Both the position numbers and the translations under genes were made by a program. Below, one piece after another: positions 1 to 8,691 of a stretch of DNA of 64,000 nt; within the stretch, counting starts at the first letter, position 1; every line of letters begins with the position of its first letter. The DNA lies in the IMG/VR virus record IMGVR_UViG_3300045008_000200, positions 19,214-83,213 of that record, one strand, 5' to 3'. The notes under the pieces are model-generated. The model made no database searches and was not told the origin of the DNA. It worked only from the letters and a program-made list of their open reading frames with translations. This stretch comes from a virus.

Positions 1-213
1 ACCGACGAAGAGGCGGAGTGTCAGGAAATTGCCGGGTACGTTCGTCGCGGTCTGATGCGTCTTACGACCGTCCGCGAGCCAATGCAGCCGTTTCCGGCTC
101 CTGTGGTCGCATCGCCGCGTGAGGAAGCTCCGAAGGTTGACTTGGAGCGGAAAACGTCCATGAAAGTCAAAACTCCGTCGAAGAAGGAAGAGACGGAAGA
201 GCCGAAAGAGTAG
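1..213 (+). CDS. C-terminal part of an unidentified protein before the tail sheath gene (partial)
   Basis: The reading frame is open from the first base and ends at TAG 211-213, giving 70 residues; the start lies outside the window. The visible part begins with an acidic stretch (TDEEAECQEIAGYVRRGL) and ends in a Lys/Glu/Pro-rich low-complexity tail. It lies 12 bases upstream of the sheath gene and so probably belongs to the same head-tail or tail operon, where small connector or tail-completion proteins are usual. No family is recognised. Confidence 0.6.
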   Translation, partial: TDEEAECQEIAGYVRRGLMRLTTVREPMQPFPAPVVASPREEAPKVDLERKTSMKVKTPSKKEETEEPKE

Positions 214-225
214 GGGGACTGACCG

Positions 226-2646
226 ATGGAACAGTTTGCACCGGGCGTTGAGATTCTTGAAAAAGATTCTCTGCCCACCATTCAAACTTCGGGCGCGCAG
301 TTCTCCGGCATCGTGAGCACCGCGCAACGTGGCCCGGACAACGTGGTGACGCTGCTTTCCGGCATGGAGCAGTTCAAAAAGCGGTACGGCTACTACGGCG
401 GCACCTTCTTGGGCTACCTCATGGCGAACGGGTACTTCGATCAGCTTGGCGTGGGTCTCTTCTTTGTTCGCGCCACGCATCACGACGGGGTGACTGGTGT
501 GTACGTCCCCCGCGTGATGAATCAACAGTTGAACATCATCAGGACCATTTCCGCCATCACGAACGCCAACCCCGCCCGTGTGACGACTTCGGTGGCGCAT
601 GGTTTCGTCCGCGGTCAGAAGGTTCGCATGGTGGACGTGACGGGCATGACGCAGGTGAGCGGCAACGTCTATGTCGTCACTCCGCACGCCACCGATCCCA
701 CCATATTCTTCTTGGACGGTTGCGATTCGACCGCTTACGGCGTCTTCATCGCCGGAACGGTGGAAGGGTACGCGGAATCGTCCATCATCCAAGCGTCTTC
801 GACTGGCGCTTGGGCGAACAGCACGCTTCTCACCTGCCAGAAGTACGCGCTTTCCCTGAATGCTGAAACCACGGCGGGTGCAAGCACCTGCACGCCCGCC
901 AGCATCGCCGGGATGGAAGTTGGTGACGTGGTGTACTTGGAGCAGTATTTGAACATTCTGCCCAACATCGTCACCGCCATCAACACGGGGACCAATCAGG
1001 TCACTTTCCGCACGGCGCTCCCGGCGACGGTGGCGATCACCAGCATGACGGTGGGCGCTCCCGGTGCCCCGATTATCGTGACGAAGGCTGGGCATGGTCT
1101 CAAGACCGGCCAGTACGTCAAGATCAGCGGCAACACCCGCGTCACTGGCCTTCCGACTCTCAACGCAAATTGGGTCATCGCCCGAACGGGCGCTGATACG
1201 TTCACCTTGGACGGCAGCGATTCCATCAACTACACTGACACTGGTGTTGGAAGCTATGGCAATTACAACCTGACGTGGGACACCGGTGCGTACCTCAAGT
1301 CCACCAACACGCACAGGACCAAGACGGCGCTCTCCGTCGCGTACACGTCGGGGACACAGATTCAAGTGCTTTCCGCCGCGACGATCAACGTGGGCGCTCT
1401 GCTCCTGTTGGTCACGTCCACTCGTGTCGTGGAAGGCCGGGTGGTTTCCAAAAACGGGAACATTCTGAATGTGACCATTACCAAGGCGGATGGCACGGCG
1501 ACTTTGCCGGTCAACACCTTGGTTGTGTCCGTCAACTTCGATCTTCTGCATCAAGTGGATGGCACCACCACGCGGTACGAAGGTCTCTCCTGTGAATCCG
1601 AAGACAACATTGACCACTACGTTGCCCGCTTTGCGCAGAGCGAATACCTGCGGGGCGTGGCTGGCGATACCGGTGCGGGCGGAGACTACAAGGCGTACAC
1701 GTATCCGATGGCGTTCAATTACGAAGCCATGACGCAGGGCGCGGACGGCACCACACCGGACGACACGGACAAACTCGGTACGAACACCAACAAGGCGTAC
1801 AAGCACGGCATGGCGCTCTTTGACAGCGTGCCGACGCTTCCTCAATTCGCCGTTCCCGGTGGGTCCGTGACGGTGCAGCGGGCTGCGGACACTTACGCTC
1901 AGAGTCGTGGCGACACCATCAACGTCATCGCTGCACCGGAAACGTCCGACACGCAGGAAGAGCTTTTGGCCTTCCGCAACGTGACGCTCAATCTGGTGTC
2001 GTCCTACACCGCGCTCTACGCTCCGTGGGGTCGTGAGCCGAATCCCGACATTCCGGGTGCCTATGTGAATGTGCCCCCGGAAGGTCGTATCTTGGGCATG
2101 ATCTCGGAAGTGTCGAAGCGGCGCGGAATCCAGAAGCCCCCGGCCAACGAGCTTGTGAAGTTTGCGAGCTTGGTGGCGTCCTTCACTCCGACCGAGCACG
2201 GCGTTCTCAACGCCGCTGGTGTGAACTTGATCCTCATGGAAGAGGGTCGCGGAATCCGGTGCATGGGTGCCCGGACTCTGTGGCCCAACGCCGACCGGAA
2301 ACAGTACCTCAACGTCCGATCCATCCTCAACGGCGTGAAGCGCGGTCTCAAGGAGTTCGGAAAGGCCATCGCGTTCGAGGCTTCCGATGACCTGCTGTGG
2401 AAGTACATCCAGACCGAAGGCAACAAGTGGATGGAGCAGCGGTGGAAGGACGGGTGGTTTTTCCCGCGAAACGACAAGACGAAGGCGTTTTTCTTCAAGT
2501 GCGATGCCACGACCAACACCGAAGAGTTGCGCCTGAGCGCCAAGGTCCGCTCGGTGGTCGGAATCAATCCCGTCCTGCCGGGTGAGTTGATCCAGTTCGA
2601 GTTGATGCTGTGGGACGGCGGCGTGGTCGCGGTCAACGAGCTATAA
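226..2646 (+). CDS. Contractile tail sheath protein
   Basis: 806 residues. The N-terminus (APGVEILEKD, then a segment ending in a FFVRA strand) and the C-terminus (NVRSILNGVKRGLKEFGKA, EPN-type wedge loop) match the phage tail sheath family, whose subunits form the contracting outer tube. Two all-beta insertions at about residues 110-186 and 275-350 each carry a HGF/HGL-x-G-Q-x-V pattern and a TFxLDG pattern and look like copies of one small domain, probably surface decorations. The protein is longer than T4 gp18 (659 residues), which these insertions explain. Start ATG 226 follows GGGGGACTGACCG. The tail tube gene follows directly, the normal order in myoviruses. Confidence 0.95.
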   Translation: MEQFAPGVEILEKDSLPTIQTSGAQFSGIVSTAQRGPDNVVTLLSGMEQFKKRYGYYGGTFLGYLMANGYFDQLGVGLFFVRATHHDGVTGVYVPRVMNQQLNIIRTISAITNANPARVTTSVAHGFVRGQKVRMVDVTGMTQVSGNVYVVTPHATDPTIFFLDGCDSTAYGVFIAGTVEGYAESSIIQASSTGAWANSTLLTCQKYALSLNAETTAGASTCTPASIAGMEVGDVVYLEQYLNILPNIVTAINTGTNQVTFRTALPATVAITSMTVGAPGAPIIVTKAGHGLKTGQYVKISGNTRVTGLPTLNANWVIARTGADTFTLDGSDSINYTDTGVGSYGNYNLTWDTGAYLKSTNTHRTKTALSVAYTSGTQIQVLSAATINVGALLLLVTSTRVVEGRVVSKNGNILNVTITKADGTATLPVNTLVVSVNFDLLHQVDGTTTRYEGLSCESEDNIDHYVARFAQSEYLRGVAGDTGAGGDYKAYTYPMAFNYEAMTQGADGTTPDDTDKLGTNTNKAYKHGMALFDSVPTLPQFAVPGGSVTVQRAADTYAQSRGDTINVIAAPETSDTQEELLAFRNVTLNLVSSYTALYAPWGREPNPDIPGAYVNVPPEGRILGMISEVSKRRGIQKPPANELVKFASLVASFTPTEHGVLNAAGVNLILMEEGRGIRCMGARTLWPNADRKQYLNVRSILNGVKRGLKEFGKAIAFEASDDLLWKYIQTEGNKWMEQRWKDGWFFPRNDKTKAFFFKCDATTNTEELRLSAKVRSVVGINPVLPGELIQFELMLWDGGVVAVNEL
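879..892. repeat. Weak copy of the 14-bp dispersed palindrome
   Basis: TGCAAGCACCTGCA inside the sheath gene. The left half matches the consensus TGCAAGCGATTGCA but the right half differs at three positions, so this may be chance. Confidence 0.25.
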
Positions 2647-2665
2647 GAGAAGGGGGTAAGACGCA

Positions 2666-3148
2666 ATGGCAACCGGAACGCGCATTGATCCCTTCCGGGG
2701 GTACAATTTCTACGTGTTGGCCCAAGCCAAGGGCTTCACCGTGGAGATGGGCTTCAAGAAGGTTTCCGGGCTGGATGTGGAAGTCGAAGTGACGGAGTAC
2801 CGCGAAGGCACGGACGTTGCCACTGTCCGCAAGCTCCCCGGCTTGGCGAAGTATTCCAACATCGTGTTGGAGCGTGGCATCACCGACAACGGTGCGGCTG
2901 TCGAGTGGATGCAGGAGATCGTGAAACTCACCGAAGAGTCCGGTCTTGCTGCGGACGCCGATTTCCGTTCGGAGGTCACTATTCAACTGCTCAATCGCAA
3001 TCAGGAAGTCGTGCGTGAGTGGCAGGCGACGGCTGCGTGGCCCGCAAAGCTCACGGTTGGTGATTTCGACGCCACTTCGTCCGACGTGGCGATTGAGACG
3101 TTGGAGTTGGTCCACGAAGGTCTCACCTGCACGCAGTTTGGCGGGTGA
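2666..3148 (+). CDS. Tail tube protein (T4 gp19-like family)
   Basis: 160 residues. The sequence begins RIDPFRGYNFYV and contains GFKKVSGLDVEVEVTEYREG and RGITDNGAAVEWMQEI, which are typical of the short phage tail tube family (gp19/TIGR02241-like) also found in contractile injection systems. The product forms the inner tube through which DNA passes, inside the sheath encoded just upstream. ATG 2666 is preceded by AGAAGGGGG. The next gene encodes the chaperone expected between tube and tape measure. Confidence 0.93.
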   Translation: MATGTRIDPFRGYNFYVLAQAKGFTVEMGFKKVSGLDVEVEVTEYREGTDVATVRKLPGLAKYSNIVLERGITDNGAAVEWMQEIVKLTEESGLAADADFRSEVTIQLLNRNQEVVREWQATAAWPAKLTVGDFDATSSDVAIETLELVHEGLTCTQFGG

Positions 3149-3188
3149 TAGCTCTCTGATAACCCATATTCTTTAGGCGAACACGCAC

Positions 3189-3214
3189 GGCCCGTGCAAG
3201 CGATTGCATGGGCC
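3189..3214. repeat. 14-bp dispersed palindrome inside a longer stem-loop
   Basis: The core TGCAAGCGATTGCA (3195-3208) is an exact copy of the consensus. It is flanked by GGCCC and GGGCC, so the transcript could form an 11-bp stem (one G-U pair) closed by the tetraloop GCGA. It lies in the 95-base gap between the tube and chaperone genes, the only sizeable gap in the early part of the tail operon. No T-run follows, so it is not a standard terminator. It could be an operator or an RNA processing or attenuation element. Confidence 0.6.
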
Positions 3215-3243
3215 TTGTGACAAAGCCAAGAAAGGATGCTCCC

Positions 3244-4161
3244 ATGTCCGACGACAAAACTCCCCCGAAAGATACACAGGACGTTGTTGTGCCGGAGACG
3301 CCGGTGGAACTCCCGCCCGCTCCGGTGATTGCCGCTGGTACGCCGGTGGTCAAGTCCATTCGCGCCGCCATCAAGGATGTTCCGATTCATCTTGCGTGCG
3401 GCGTGCTGGTGGACGGGAAAATTTACCGGGATATTCTTGCCACTTCGATCATGGCCGGAGACCGCAAGGCGTTCGGAGAGTCGAAGAACAGGAACAACGG
3501 CGGGAAGATGATTACCGACCTGCTCACGACCAAGGTGCGGAGCTTTGTCGGAGCGAAATTTCCCCTGCATCAACGGCATCTTCGTGACATGATGCTTTCG
3601 ATGGATCGGGATCAGATCACCTATGAGCTTCGTAAAGCGACGGTGGGGGATCGGCCCTTTGAAGAGATTATGACGTGCGTGCATTGTTCCTCGAAAAACT
3701 CCGTTAGCGTGGAAGCCGCGGAGATCGAAGAATCTTTCCGTGTCATGCCCGACGATGTGCGGTTGCATCTGGATTCCAAAGGGCGTTGCTACTTCACGGT
3801 CCATGTGCCTGAGTACGGTTTCCATGCCGACTTCTTCTATGGGGACGGCAAGGAACAGGAGTACATGGCGGGGACCACCAACGACAAAACCAACGTCTTC
3901 GACATGGAGTTGCATATTCTTTCCCGTCTCTGTCTTGATTGGAACGGGGAAGGCCCGATTTCCGCGGAGCAGCTTGCGGAGATGGATGTGGATTTCATCG
4001 AACGTCTCCAAGACGCGATCCGCGACTACGAGTACGGGTACAACTTCACTCCGTTGGCGTCCTGTTATTCGTGCGGGCGCTTTACGAAAGTGAGGGTCAA
4101 CCCTCTGGATTTTTTGTTTCCGAAGACGGGCTTGGTGGAGCCGAAGAAGCGTCGTACCTAG
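3244..4161 (+). CDS. gp26-like tail/baseplate assembly chaperone, zero-frame product
   Basis: 305 residues from ATG 3244. This start is chosen over ATG 3208 because AAGAAAGGA lies 6-14 bases ahead of it and because 3208 falls inside the palindrome. Two CxxC pairs (CVHC near residue 145, CYSC near 273) could bind one zinc. Size, Cys pairs and place between tube and tape measure fit the T4 gp26-type chaperone family of contractile tails (T4_baseplate). The region CTG GAT TTT TTG near the end holds a slippery heptamer, after which the -1 frame is open to 4301, so this is probably the shorter of two products. The family call is by motif and position, not by alignment. Confidence 0.75.
   Translation: MSDDKTPPKDTQDVVVPETPVELPPAPVIAAGTPVVKSIRAAIKDVPIHLACGVLVDGKIYRDILATSIMAGDRKAFGESKNRNNGGKMITDLLTTKVRSFVGAKFPLHQRHLRDMMLSMDRDQITYELRKATVGDRPFEEIMTCVHCSSKNSVSVEAAEIEESFRVMPDDVRLHLDSKGRCYFTVHVPEYGFHADFFYGDGKEQEYMAGTTNDKTNVFDMELHILSRLCLDWNGEGPISAEQLAEMDVDFIERLQDAIRDYEYGYNFTPLASCYSCGRFTKVRVNPLDFLFPKTGLVEPKKRRT
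4110..4116 (+). promoter_or_regulatory. Probable -1 ribosomal frameshift site (T TTT TTG)
   Basis: The heptamer T TTT TTG is in the correct register with the chaperone frame (codons TTT 4111 and TTG 4114), matching the X XXY YYZ slippery rule. Immediately downstream, CGGGCT and AGCCG (about 4126-4143) can form a short stem-loop that might stimulate slippage. Programmed -1 shifts between two tail chaperone products just before the tape measure gene are well known in long-tailed phages (lambda G/G-T). Confidence 0.7.
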
Positions 4162-4301
4162 ACCGGGTGCTTTTCAATCTGGCCTACGGGCTTCATTGGC
4201 ACTACCAAGACATGCTTGAGTTGCCTTATGAAGTCCTGATCCGTATGCACGAACTCCTGCAAGAACAATGGGAGCGTGAGCGGAAGGCGTTGAAGGGGTG
4301 A
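4116..4301 (+). CDS. -1 frame extension of the tail chaperone (fusion with 3244-4116)
   Basis: After the slippery site the -1 frame reads VSEDGLGG and then a helical segment with AYGLHWHYQDMLELP and a charged end QEQWERERKALKG, stopping at TGA 4299-4301. This 61-residue extension has no convincing start codon of its own. It resembles small proteins of contractile injection systems (pattern a-Y-x-x-H-W-x-x-x-x-x-x-x-L, DUF6760-like) that sit beside the gp26-like protein there. The predicted fusion is about 352 residues. Fusion by frameshift is inferred from the heptamer and the coding character of the extension. Confidence 0.65.
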   Translation, partial: VSEDGLGGAEEASYLDRVLFNLAYGLHWHYQDMLELPYEVLIRMHELLQEQWERERKALKG

Positions 4302-4314
4302 GAGGGTCTAGGCG

Positions 4315-7300
4315 ATGAGTTTGATGAGTCTTGGAAATTTTGGACTCGGCTTCGTGGCACAGATGCGCGGAGTGCGATCCATCACCCTTGCCACTGCCGC
4401 CGTCTCCAAACTCCAAGATGAAGTGAACGCTCTCCGGCATCTTCAAGCGCGGGCGCGTATTGAAGCCTTTGGTGGGGATAAAGAAGCCCGGAAGTGGGGG
4501 CAGGCTTTTGGGATGCTGGCCGCGGAGCGAAGCGCGGAGCTTCGTGAGCAGGTGGAAGAACAGCAGCGGCTTCAAATGCGGCAATCCCTCATCGGCAAAG
4601 CAATGGTCGGTGTAGGTGTCGGCATGATGGGTGTCGGTGCCGCCCTTGGAGCGGGCCTCGGTGTGGCTTTGAAGAAGGCAACGCAGTTTGAAGCCACCAT
4701 GAACATCGTGCGGATGAACATTCGGAACATTGATGCTTCGCAGTTGAAGTCTCTTGGCGAAGAGATGAAGGTGCTTTCTATCCGGCTCCCCGGCACTGTG
4801 CAGGATATGGCGAATGCTGCGGTGGTGCTCTCCAAGATGGGTATTCCCACTCAGGAGTTGGCCGCGGCGACGGAGCAAGCCATTGTTCTGTCAACCGCCG
4901 CGGGTATTGACGCTGCGACGGCTGCGCAACACATTTCGACGGTCTATCTTACCACGAAGGCCACCCTTCCTGCGGTATGGAGCATGGGCGAAGCCATGCG
5001 CCGGATCAACTCGGCAATGGTGGCTCTCGCCACGTCCGGTCCTGTCACGGTAGATGAGTTGGCCGATCTCACCAAACGCTCCGCTGTGGCAGCGAATCAG
5101 CTTGGGTTGACCACGGATCAGACCCTTGCTTTTGCCGCTGCGTTGGGAGACCTGCGCATTCCGCCGGAAATGGGTGGTAGTGCCTTGCTTCGTATTTTCA
5201 AGACGATTCAAAGTCAGCCTGAAAAGATTATCAAGGGTTTGGAAGCCGTGAATCATCCGGCGGCGAAGATGTGGAATAGCCTTGCTGGTGTGGACAAGGT
5301 GAAGGCCGCACTGGAAGGCTTGAATATCGCCGCTCAGATGGAGCAGACCGGGCAGAAGATGGGTGGGCAGGCGGTGTCTTTGAGTAAGGTGATGGGTGAG
5401 ATGTTTGGAAAGAACATCCGTACCGACATTGCCCTTGGCGCTCTCATGTCCAGTTTGCAGGAATCGTGGGACAAGGGGGAAAAGGGTCTTACTCGCTTGG
5501 ACAACCGATTGAATACGGCGGCTCAGGGTATGCGTGAAGGTGCGGCGGCGGAACAGCGCATGGATCAGTGGGCCACCAGTCTTTCCGGTCAGTGGGAAAT
5601 TATGACTTCGACGTTGGACACGTTCATCACCAGCGTTGGGGAAGAATTGGTGCCGCTGGCGAAGAAGGTGGTGAGCGTTTTTCGTTCGATTGCTGATTGG
5701 CTTGGGAGTTGGTCGGCGGCGCAGAAGAAGTTGCTTGGGTACGTTACGCTTTCCGCGGCGGCATTTTTCCTGATTACAGGTGCCATTATCGCTCTTGGCG
5801 GTGCCGTGAAGATTGCTACCATTTCCTTGAGTGCGTTGGCTCCGGCGTTGGCTGCTGGTACTGCGGGAGCCACGGGATTTGGTGCAGCACTCTCCGCTGT
5901 TGCATGGCCGATTACGTTGGTCATCCTTGGTGTGGCGGCTCTTGGTGCGGCGATCTACGGTCTCTACAAGCTGAAATTTTTTGAGGGTTTCGTAGATGGT
6001 TGGAAGACGCGGGCCAAGGAGATGAGTGAGGTATTTTCCGGTGTGAAGCAGATTTTCGTGGATGCTTGGGCGAGCATCAAAGAGGCGTTTGCAGATGTGG
6101 TGGTTTCAATGGGTGGGTCCGGCGGTGTGACTGCTTCCTTCCGTGACGCCGGTAAAGCCATCGGGATTTTTGCTACTTACGCGATGCAGGTGTACGTTGC
6201 CTACTTCAAGCCTTTCATTCAGCTTACGGTGAGTGCGGTGGTTTTGGCCGTGCGGACCATTGTTGCCGTTTTTGCCTATCTCGGAAGCGCCGTTTCGAGT
6301 TTCGTGACCTTTTTCCGCGGTGTTTGGGCTGTTTTGAAGGGCATTTTCACTTGGGATATGAGCACGGTCAAAGAAGGTTTCTCCCTCATCCTGAGTGCCA
6401 TGAAAAGCTCTCTCTTGGGCTTCTTGACTTTTTGGAAGCGTATTTGGCGTGCCACGGGGGATTTCATTGTCAGCTTCCTTCCTGAAAAGGTGCAGCTTGC
6501 TTGGCGCAAGATGATCGGGTGGCTTGCCGATGCGTGGGACCGCTTCTTGGTTTGGATTGGGTTGAAGGAGAAAACGCGGGCACAAGAAGAACAGATAGCA
6601 CGCGATGGTGCCGTGAGTGCGGAGCAGCGTAAAGCGGAGCAGTTGCAGAAAATTCAGGAAGACGCCGCGGAGCGGCAGCGGGCCGGGGAGACGGCTACTA
6701 CCAAAAGAATCGAGAACGAGCTTGCGGAGCGGGTGGCATCCTTCAAAGCCTACCAACAGGAGATTTTAGGGCTTCCATCGGAGAAGAAGGCTGAATTGGC
6801 CGGGAAAATGGAAGCCGAGCGGATCAAGGTCACTGAGGTCATCCCGGCTTTAGAGGCGAATCGTATGGCCGTCTCCGGGGCTGGCGGTGTGGCTGGCGCG
6901 GCTGGCATGACTGGCGGTTTGGAGGCGTTGGTAGCGCAGGCGGAGAGCGCGGGTGTCTTGCAGGATTGGATGGGGAATGCCGTTAGCGAGATGGTGTCTC
7001 GCATCGAAACGGCCACTCCCGAACAGGCGGAGCAGGTGTCTGCGGCTGCGGAAGCCTTGGCAAATCAATTGTTCGAGAGCATCGGCGCTTCCATCATGCC
7101 GGACATTGCTACCTATGTGCAAAATCGTGCGACGGCGGATGTGGCGCAAGTGCAAGACCTCAATGCGCTTATTGCCGACATGACGGCAGATGTGGAGCCG
7201 TTGCGGGCTGCATACGAGCAGGCGGCGGCTTTGGCGGCAAGCAATCCCATGTTGGAAACTCTTGCGGATGAGGCGGAGATTCGTCGTCAAGTTTGGATGG

Positions 7301-7758
7301 AAGAGCAGGGGTATGTGGATGAGCAGCGTGCTCTTCTTGAAGCTACGCGCAATAGCCTTGGGGCTTTGGCGGAGTATAAAAGTCTTCTTGATGTGGCAAA
7401 TACCGCGGGTGGGACGCCGGAGCAAATGGCAGCGCGGGCCGAAGCCGTGCGTAAGCTGTTATCCTTTTTGTCCGGTAGAGACCTTCCCTATGAAGCTCCG
7501 TTTCGTCTTGAGGCGTTGCCCGGCGAGAAGGTTCCGCCTGCTGGCGCTCCGGGTGGTCGTCCGGGTACTCCCCCCGTTCGCGGCACCGGAAACGCTGTGG
7601 CCGATGCCGTTACGAGTGGGATGAACACCATGATAGAGCGGATGCCAAAAAAACTTGAGGGCACAATCAAGACCACTCTTCAAGTGGATCAGCGTGTGTT
7701 GGCTGAAACGGTCAATGAGTTCAACGCTAATGCCGCTGGTGCCACCGGAAATGGGTAA
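4315..7758 (+). CDS. Tail tape measure protein
   Basis: 1147 residues, the longest gene of the early tail operon and directly after the chaperone frameshift region, as expected. Residues about 90-330 hold the typical tape-measure core (ATQFEATMNIVRMN, then MANAAVVLSKMG and LADLTKRSAVAANQLG). Hydrophobic segments occur near 470-550 and 615-690, followed by long Ala/Glu/Gln-rich helices. The product sets tail length, occupies the tube lumen and is ejected with the DNA. ATG 4315 was chosen, with a second ATG two codons later. No lysozyme or peptidase motif was seen. Confidence 0.93.
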   Translation: MSLMSLGNFGLGFVAQMRGVRSITLATAAVSKLQDEVNALRHLQARARIEAFGGDKEARKWGQAFGMLAAERSAELREQVEEQQRLQMRQSLIGKAMVGVGVGMMGVGAALGAGLGVALKKATQFEATMNIVRMNIRNIDASQLKSLGEEMKVLSIRLPGTVQDMANAAVVLSKMGIPTQELAAATEQAIVLSTAAGIDAATAAQHISTVYLTTKATLPAVWSMGEAMRRINSAMVALATSGPVTVDELADLTKRSAVAANQLGLTTDQTLAFAAALGDLRIPPEMGGSALLRIFKTIQSQPEKIIKGLEAVNHPAAKMWNSLAGVDKVKAALEGLNIAAQMEQTGQKMGGQAVSLSKVMGEMFGKNIRTDIALGALMSSLQESWDKGEKGLTRLDNRLNTAAQGMREGAAAEQRMDQWATSLSGQWEIMTSTLDTFITSVGEELVPLAKKVVSVFRSIADWLGSWSAAQKKLLGYVTLSAAAFFLITGAIIALGGAVKIATISLSALAPALAAGTAGATGFGAALSAVAWPITLVILGVAALGAAIYGLYKLKFFEGFVDGWKTRAKEMSEVFSGVKQIFVDAWASIKEAFADVVVSMGGSGGVTASFRDAGKAIGIFATYAMQVYVAYFKPFIQLTVSAVVLAVRTIVAVFAYLGSAVSSFVTFFRGVWAVLKGIFTWDMSTVKEGFSLILSAMKSSLLGFLTFWKRIWRATGDFIVSFLPEKVQLAWRKMIGWLADAWDRFLVWIGLKEKTRAQEEQIARDGAVSAEQRKAEQLQKIQEDAAERQRAGETATTKRIENELAERVASFKAYQQEILGLPSEKKAELAGKMEAERIKVTEVIPALEANRMAVSGAGGVAGAAGMTGGLEALVAQAESAGVLQDWMGNAVSEMVSRIETATPEQAEQVSAAAEALANQLFESIGASIMPDIATYVQNRATADVAQVQDLNALIADMTADVEPLRAAYEQAAALAASNPMLETLADEAEIRRQVWMEEQGYVDEQRALLEATRNSLGALAEYKSLLDVANTAGGTPEQMAARAEAVRKLLSFLSGRDLPYEAPFRLEALPGEKVPPAGAPGGRPGTPPVRGTGNAVADAVTSGMNTMIERMPKKLEGTIKTTLQVDQRVLAETVNEFNANAAGATGNG

Positions 7759-7761
7759 GCA

Positions 7762-8373
7762 ATGGCTGTAACAACGCAGACACCTAAGAACAATTTGGGA
7801 GCACTGAATCGTGGTCCTGCCAAGGGTTTTTTGGCGGCGTATGACGACCCCAATGTGCGATTGGTGTTTCAGTACAACCCGCCTGAGATCACTGAGACAA
7901 AAGAGATGGAGTGGCCGGAGATCGTCATTCCCGGCGCGGATGATGCTTTGGCTAATTTTGGTGCGGGAAAGAGTTTCAAGCTGGCTTTCACGCTCTTTTT
8001 CAATGAGGTTGGCGAGTCGTACACGAAGCCCGGTGCGGTGCCTGCAAAGGATACCCGGCCCCCGGCTCCCCAAGGGATGCCGGACACTGGCAACCGGGTG
8101 GAGATGGCTCTGGCCTTTCTGCACTCTTTTACGGAGACACAACAGGCGACGGATCAGTACATGGGCCTTTCTCCGCGGATTCTGCTCTTTTGGTTCGGAG
8201 AGTCGCAGTTTGGGACCGGTGCGCAGTATCAATCTTCGCCCGGTGGCCCGGCCATGATTGTTCGGATTACGAAGTTGACCACGAAACGGGGCTTTTTTGA
8301 CAAGAAGACGCTGGTGACGCGCAGGGCAACCGCTGAGATCGAACTAACACGACACGCTCTGTTTCCGAGGTAG
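7762..8373 (+). CDS. Baseplate/tube-cap protein with tail-tube-like N-terminus
   Basis: 203 residues. The segment RLVFQYNPPEITETKEMEW followed by FKLAFTLFFNEVG matches the N-terminal domain of contractile injection system tube-cap or LysM-type baseplate proteins (FQYNPxxI pattern). Such proteins link the tube to the hub. The typical C-terminal LysM part is missing here, but a LysM/gp53-like domain is encoded by the next gene, so the two may together equal one longer protein elsewhere. It begins 4 bases after the tape measure stop. Confidence 0.75.
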   Translation: MAVTTQTPKNNLGALNRGPAKGFLAAYDDPNVRLVFQYNPPEITETKEMEWPEIVIPGADDALANFGAGKSFKLAFTLFFNEVGESYTKPGAVPAKDTRPPAPQGMPDTGNRVEMALAFLHSFTETQQATDQYMGLSPRILLFWFGESQFGTGAQYQSSPGGPAMIVRITKLTTKRGFFDKKTLVTRRATAEIELTRHALFPR

Positions 8374-8376
8374 GCC

Positions 8377-8691
8377 ATGCCGGTATATTCCACATCGCGG
8401 TACAAGGGTGGTCTGGTGGTTCCTATCCTTTCAGAGCGTAACGGGATCACCAAGGAGCGTCCTTATCTCTATACGCGCCCGGCAATCGGTAATGTCACGA
8501 TTACGCAAATCTACACCACGCAGGACGGGGACCGTCTTGACCTTCTGGCTTTCCGTTTCGCCAAGGATTCGACGTTGTGGTGGATTATCGCGGAAGTAAA
8601 TAAGATTTTCGGTTTTCCGTTCTTTTTGGCACCGGGCACGCCTCTTTTGATTCCGTCCTATGCCGATTTTCAGCGGCTTGGGGGTGCGTAG
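8377..8691 (+). CDS. gp53/LysM-like baseplate wedge protein
   Basis: 104 residues. The pattern DLLAFRFAKDSTLWWIIAE, then PFFLAPGTPLLIPSY, is the hallmark of the short LysM-like baseplate proteins related to T4 gp53 (GD-x-x-LWWxIA, then GxxLxIP). It probably contacts the central hub encoded by the next gene. Its stop TAG overlaps the GTG start of that gene by one base. Confidence 0.78.
   Translation: MPVYSTSRYKGGLVVPILSERNGITKERPYLYTRPAIGNVTITQIYTTQDGDRLDLLAFRFAKDSTLWWIIAEVNKIFGFPFFLAPGTPLLIPSYADFQRLGGA

Noticed and set aside
3189-3214. Hairpin after the tube gene as a terminator
   Set aside because: The stem is strong but no T-run follows and the tail operon continues directly, so it is listed with the palindrome set.
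3001-4011. Long minus-strand reading frame (336 codons) opposite the chaperone gene
   Set aside because: It lies wholly antisense to a well-supported gene, its translation is His/Arg-rich without domains, and it has no promoter or ribosome site.
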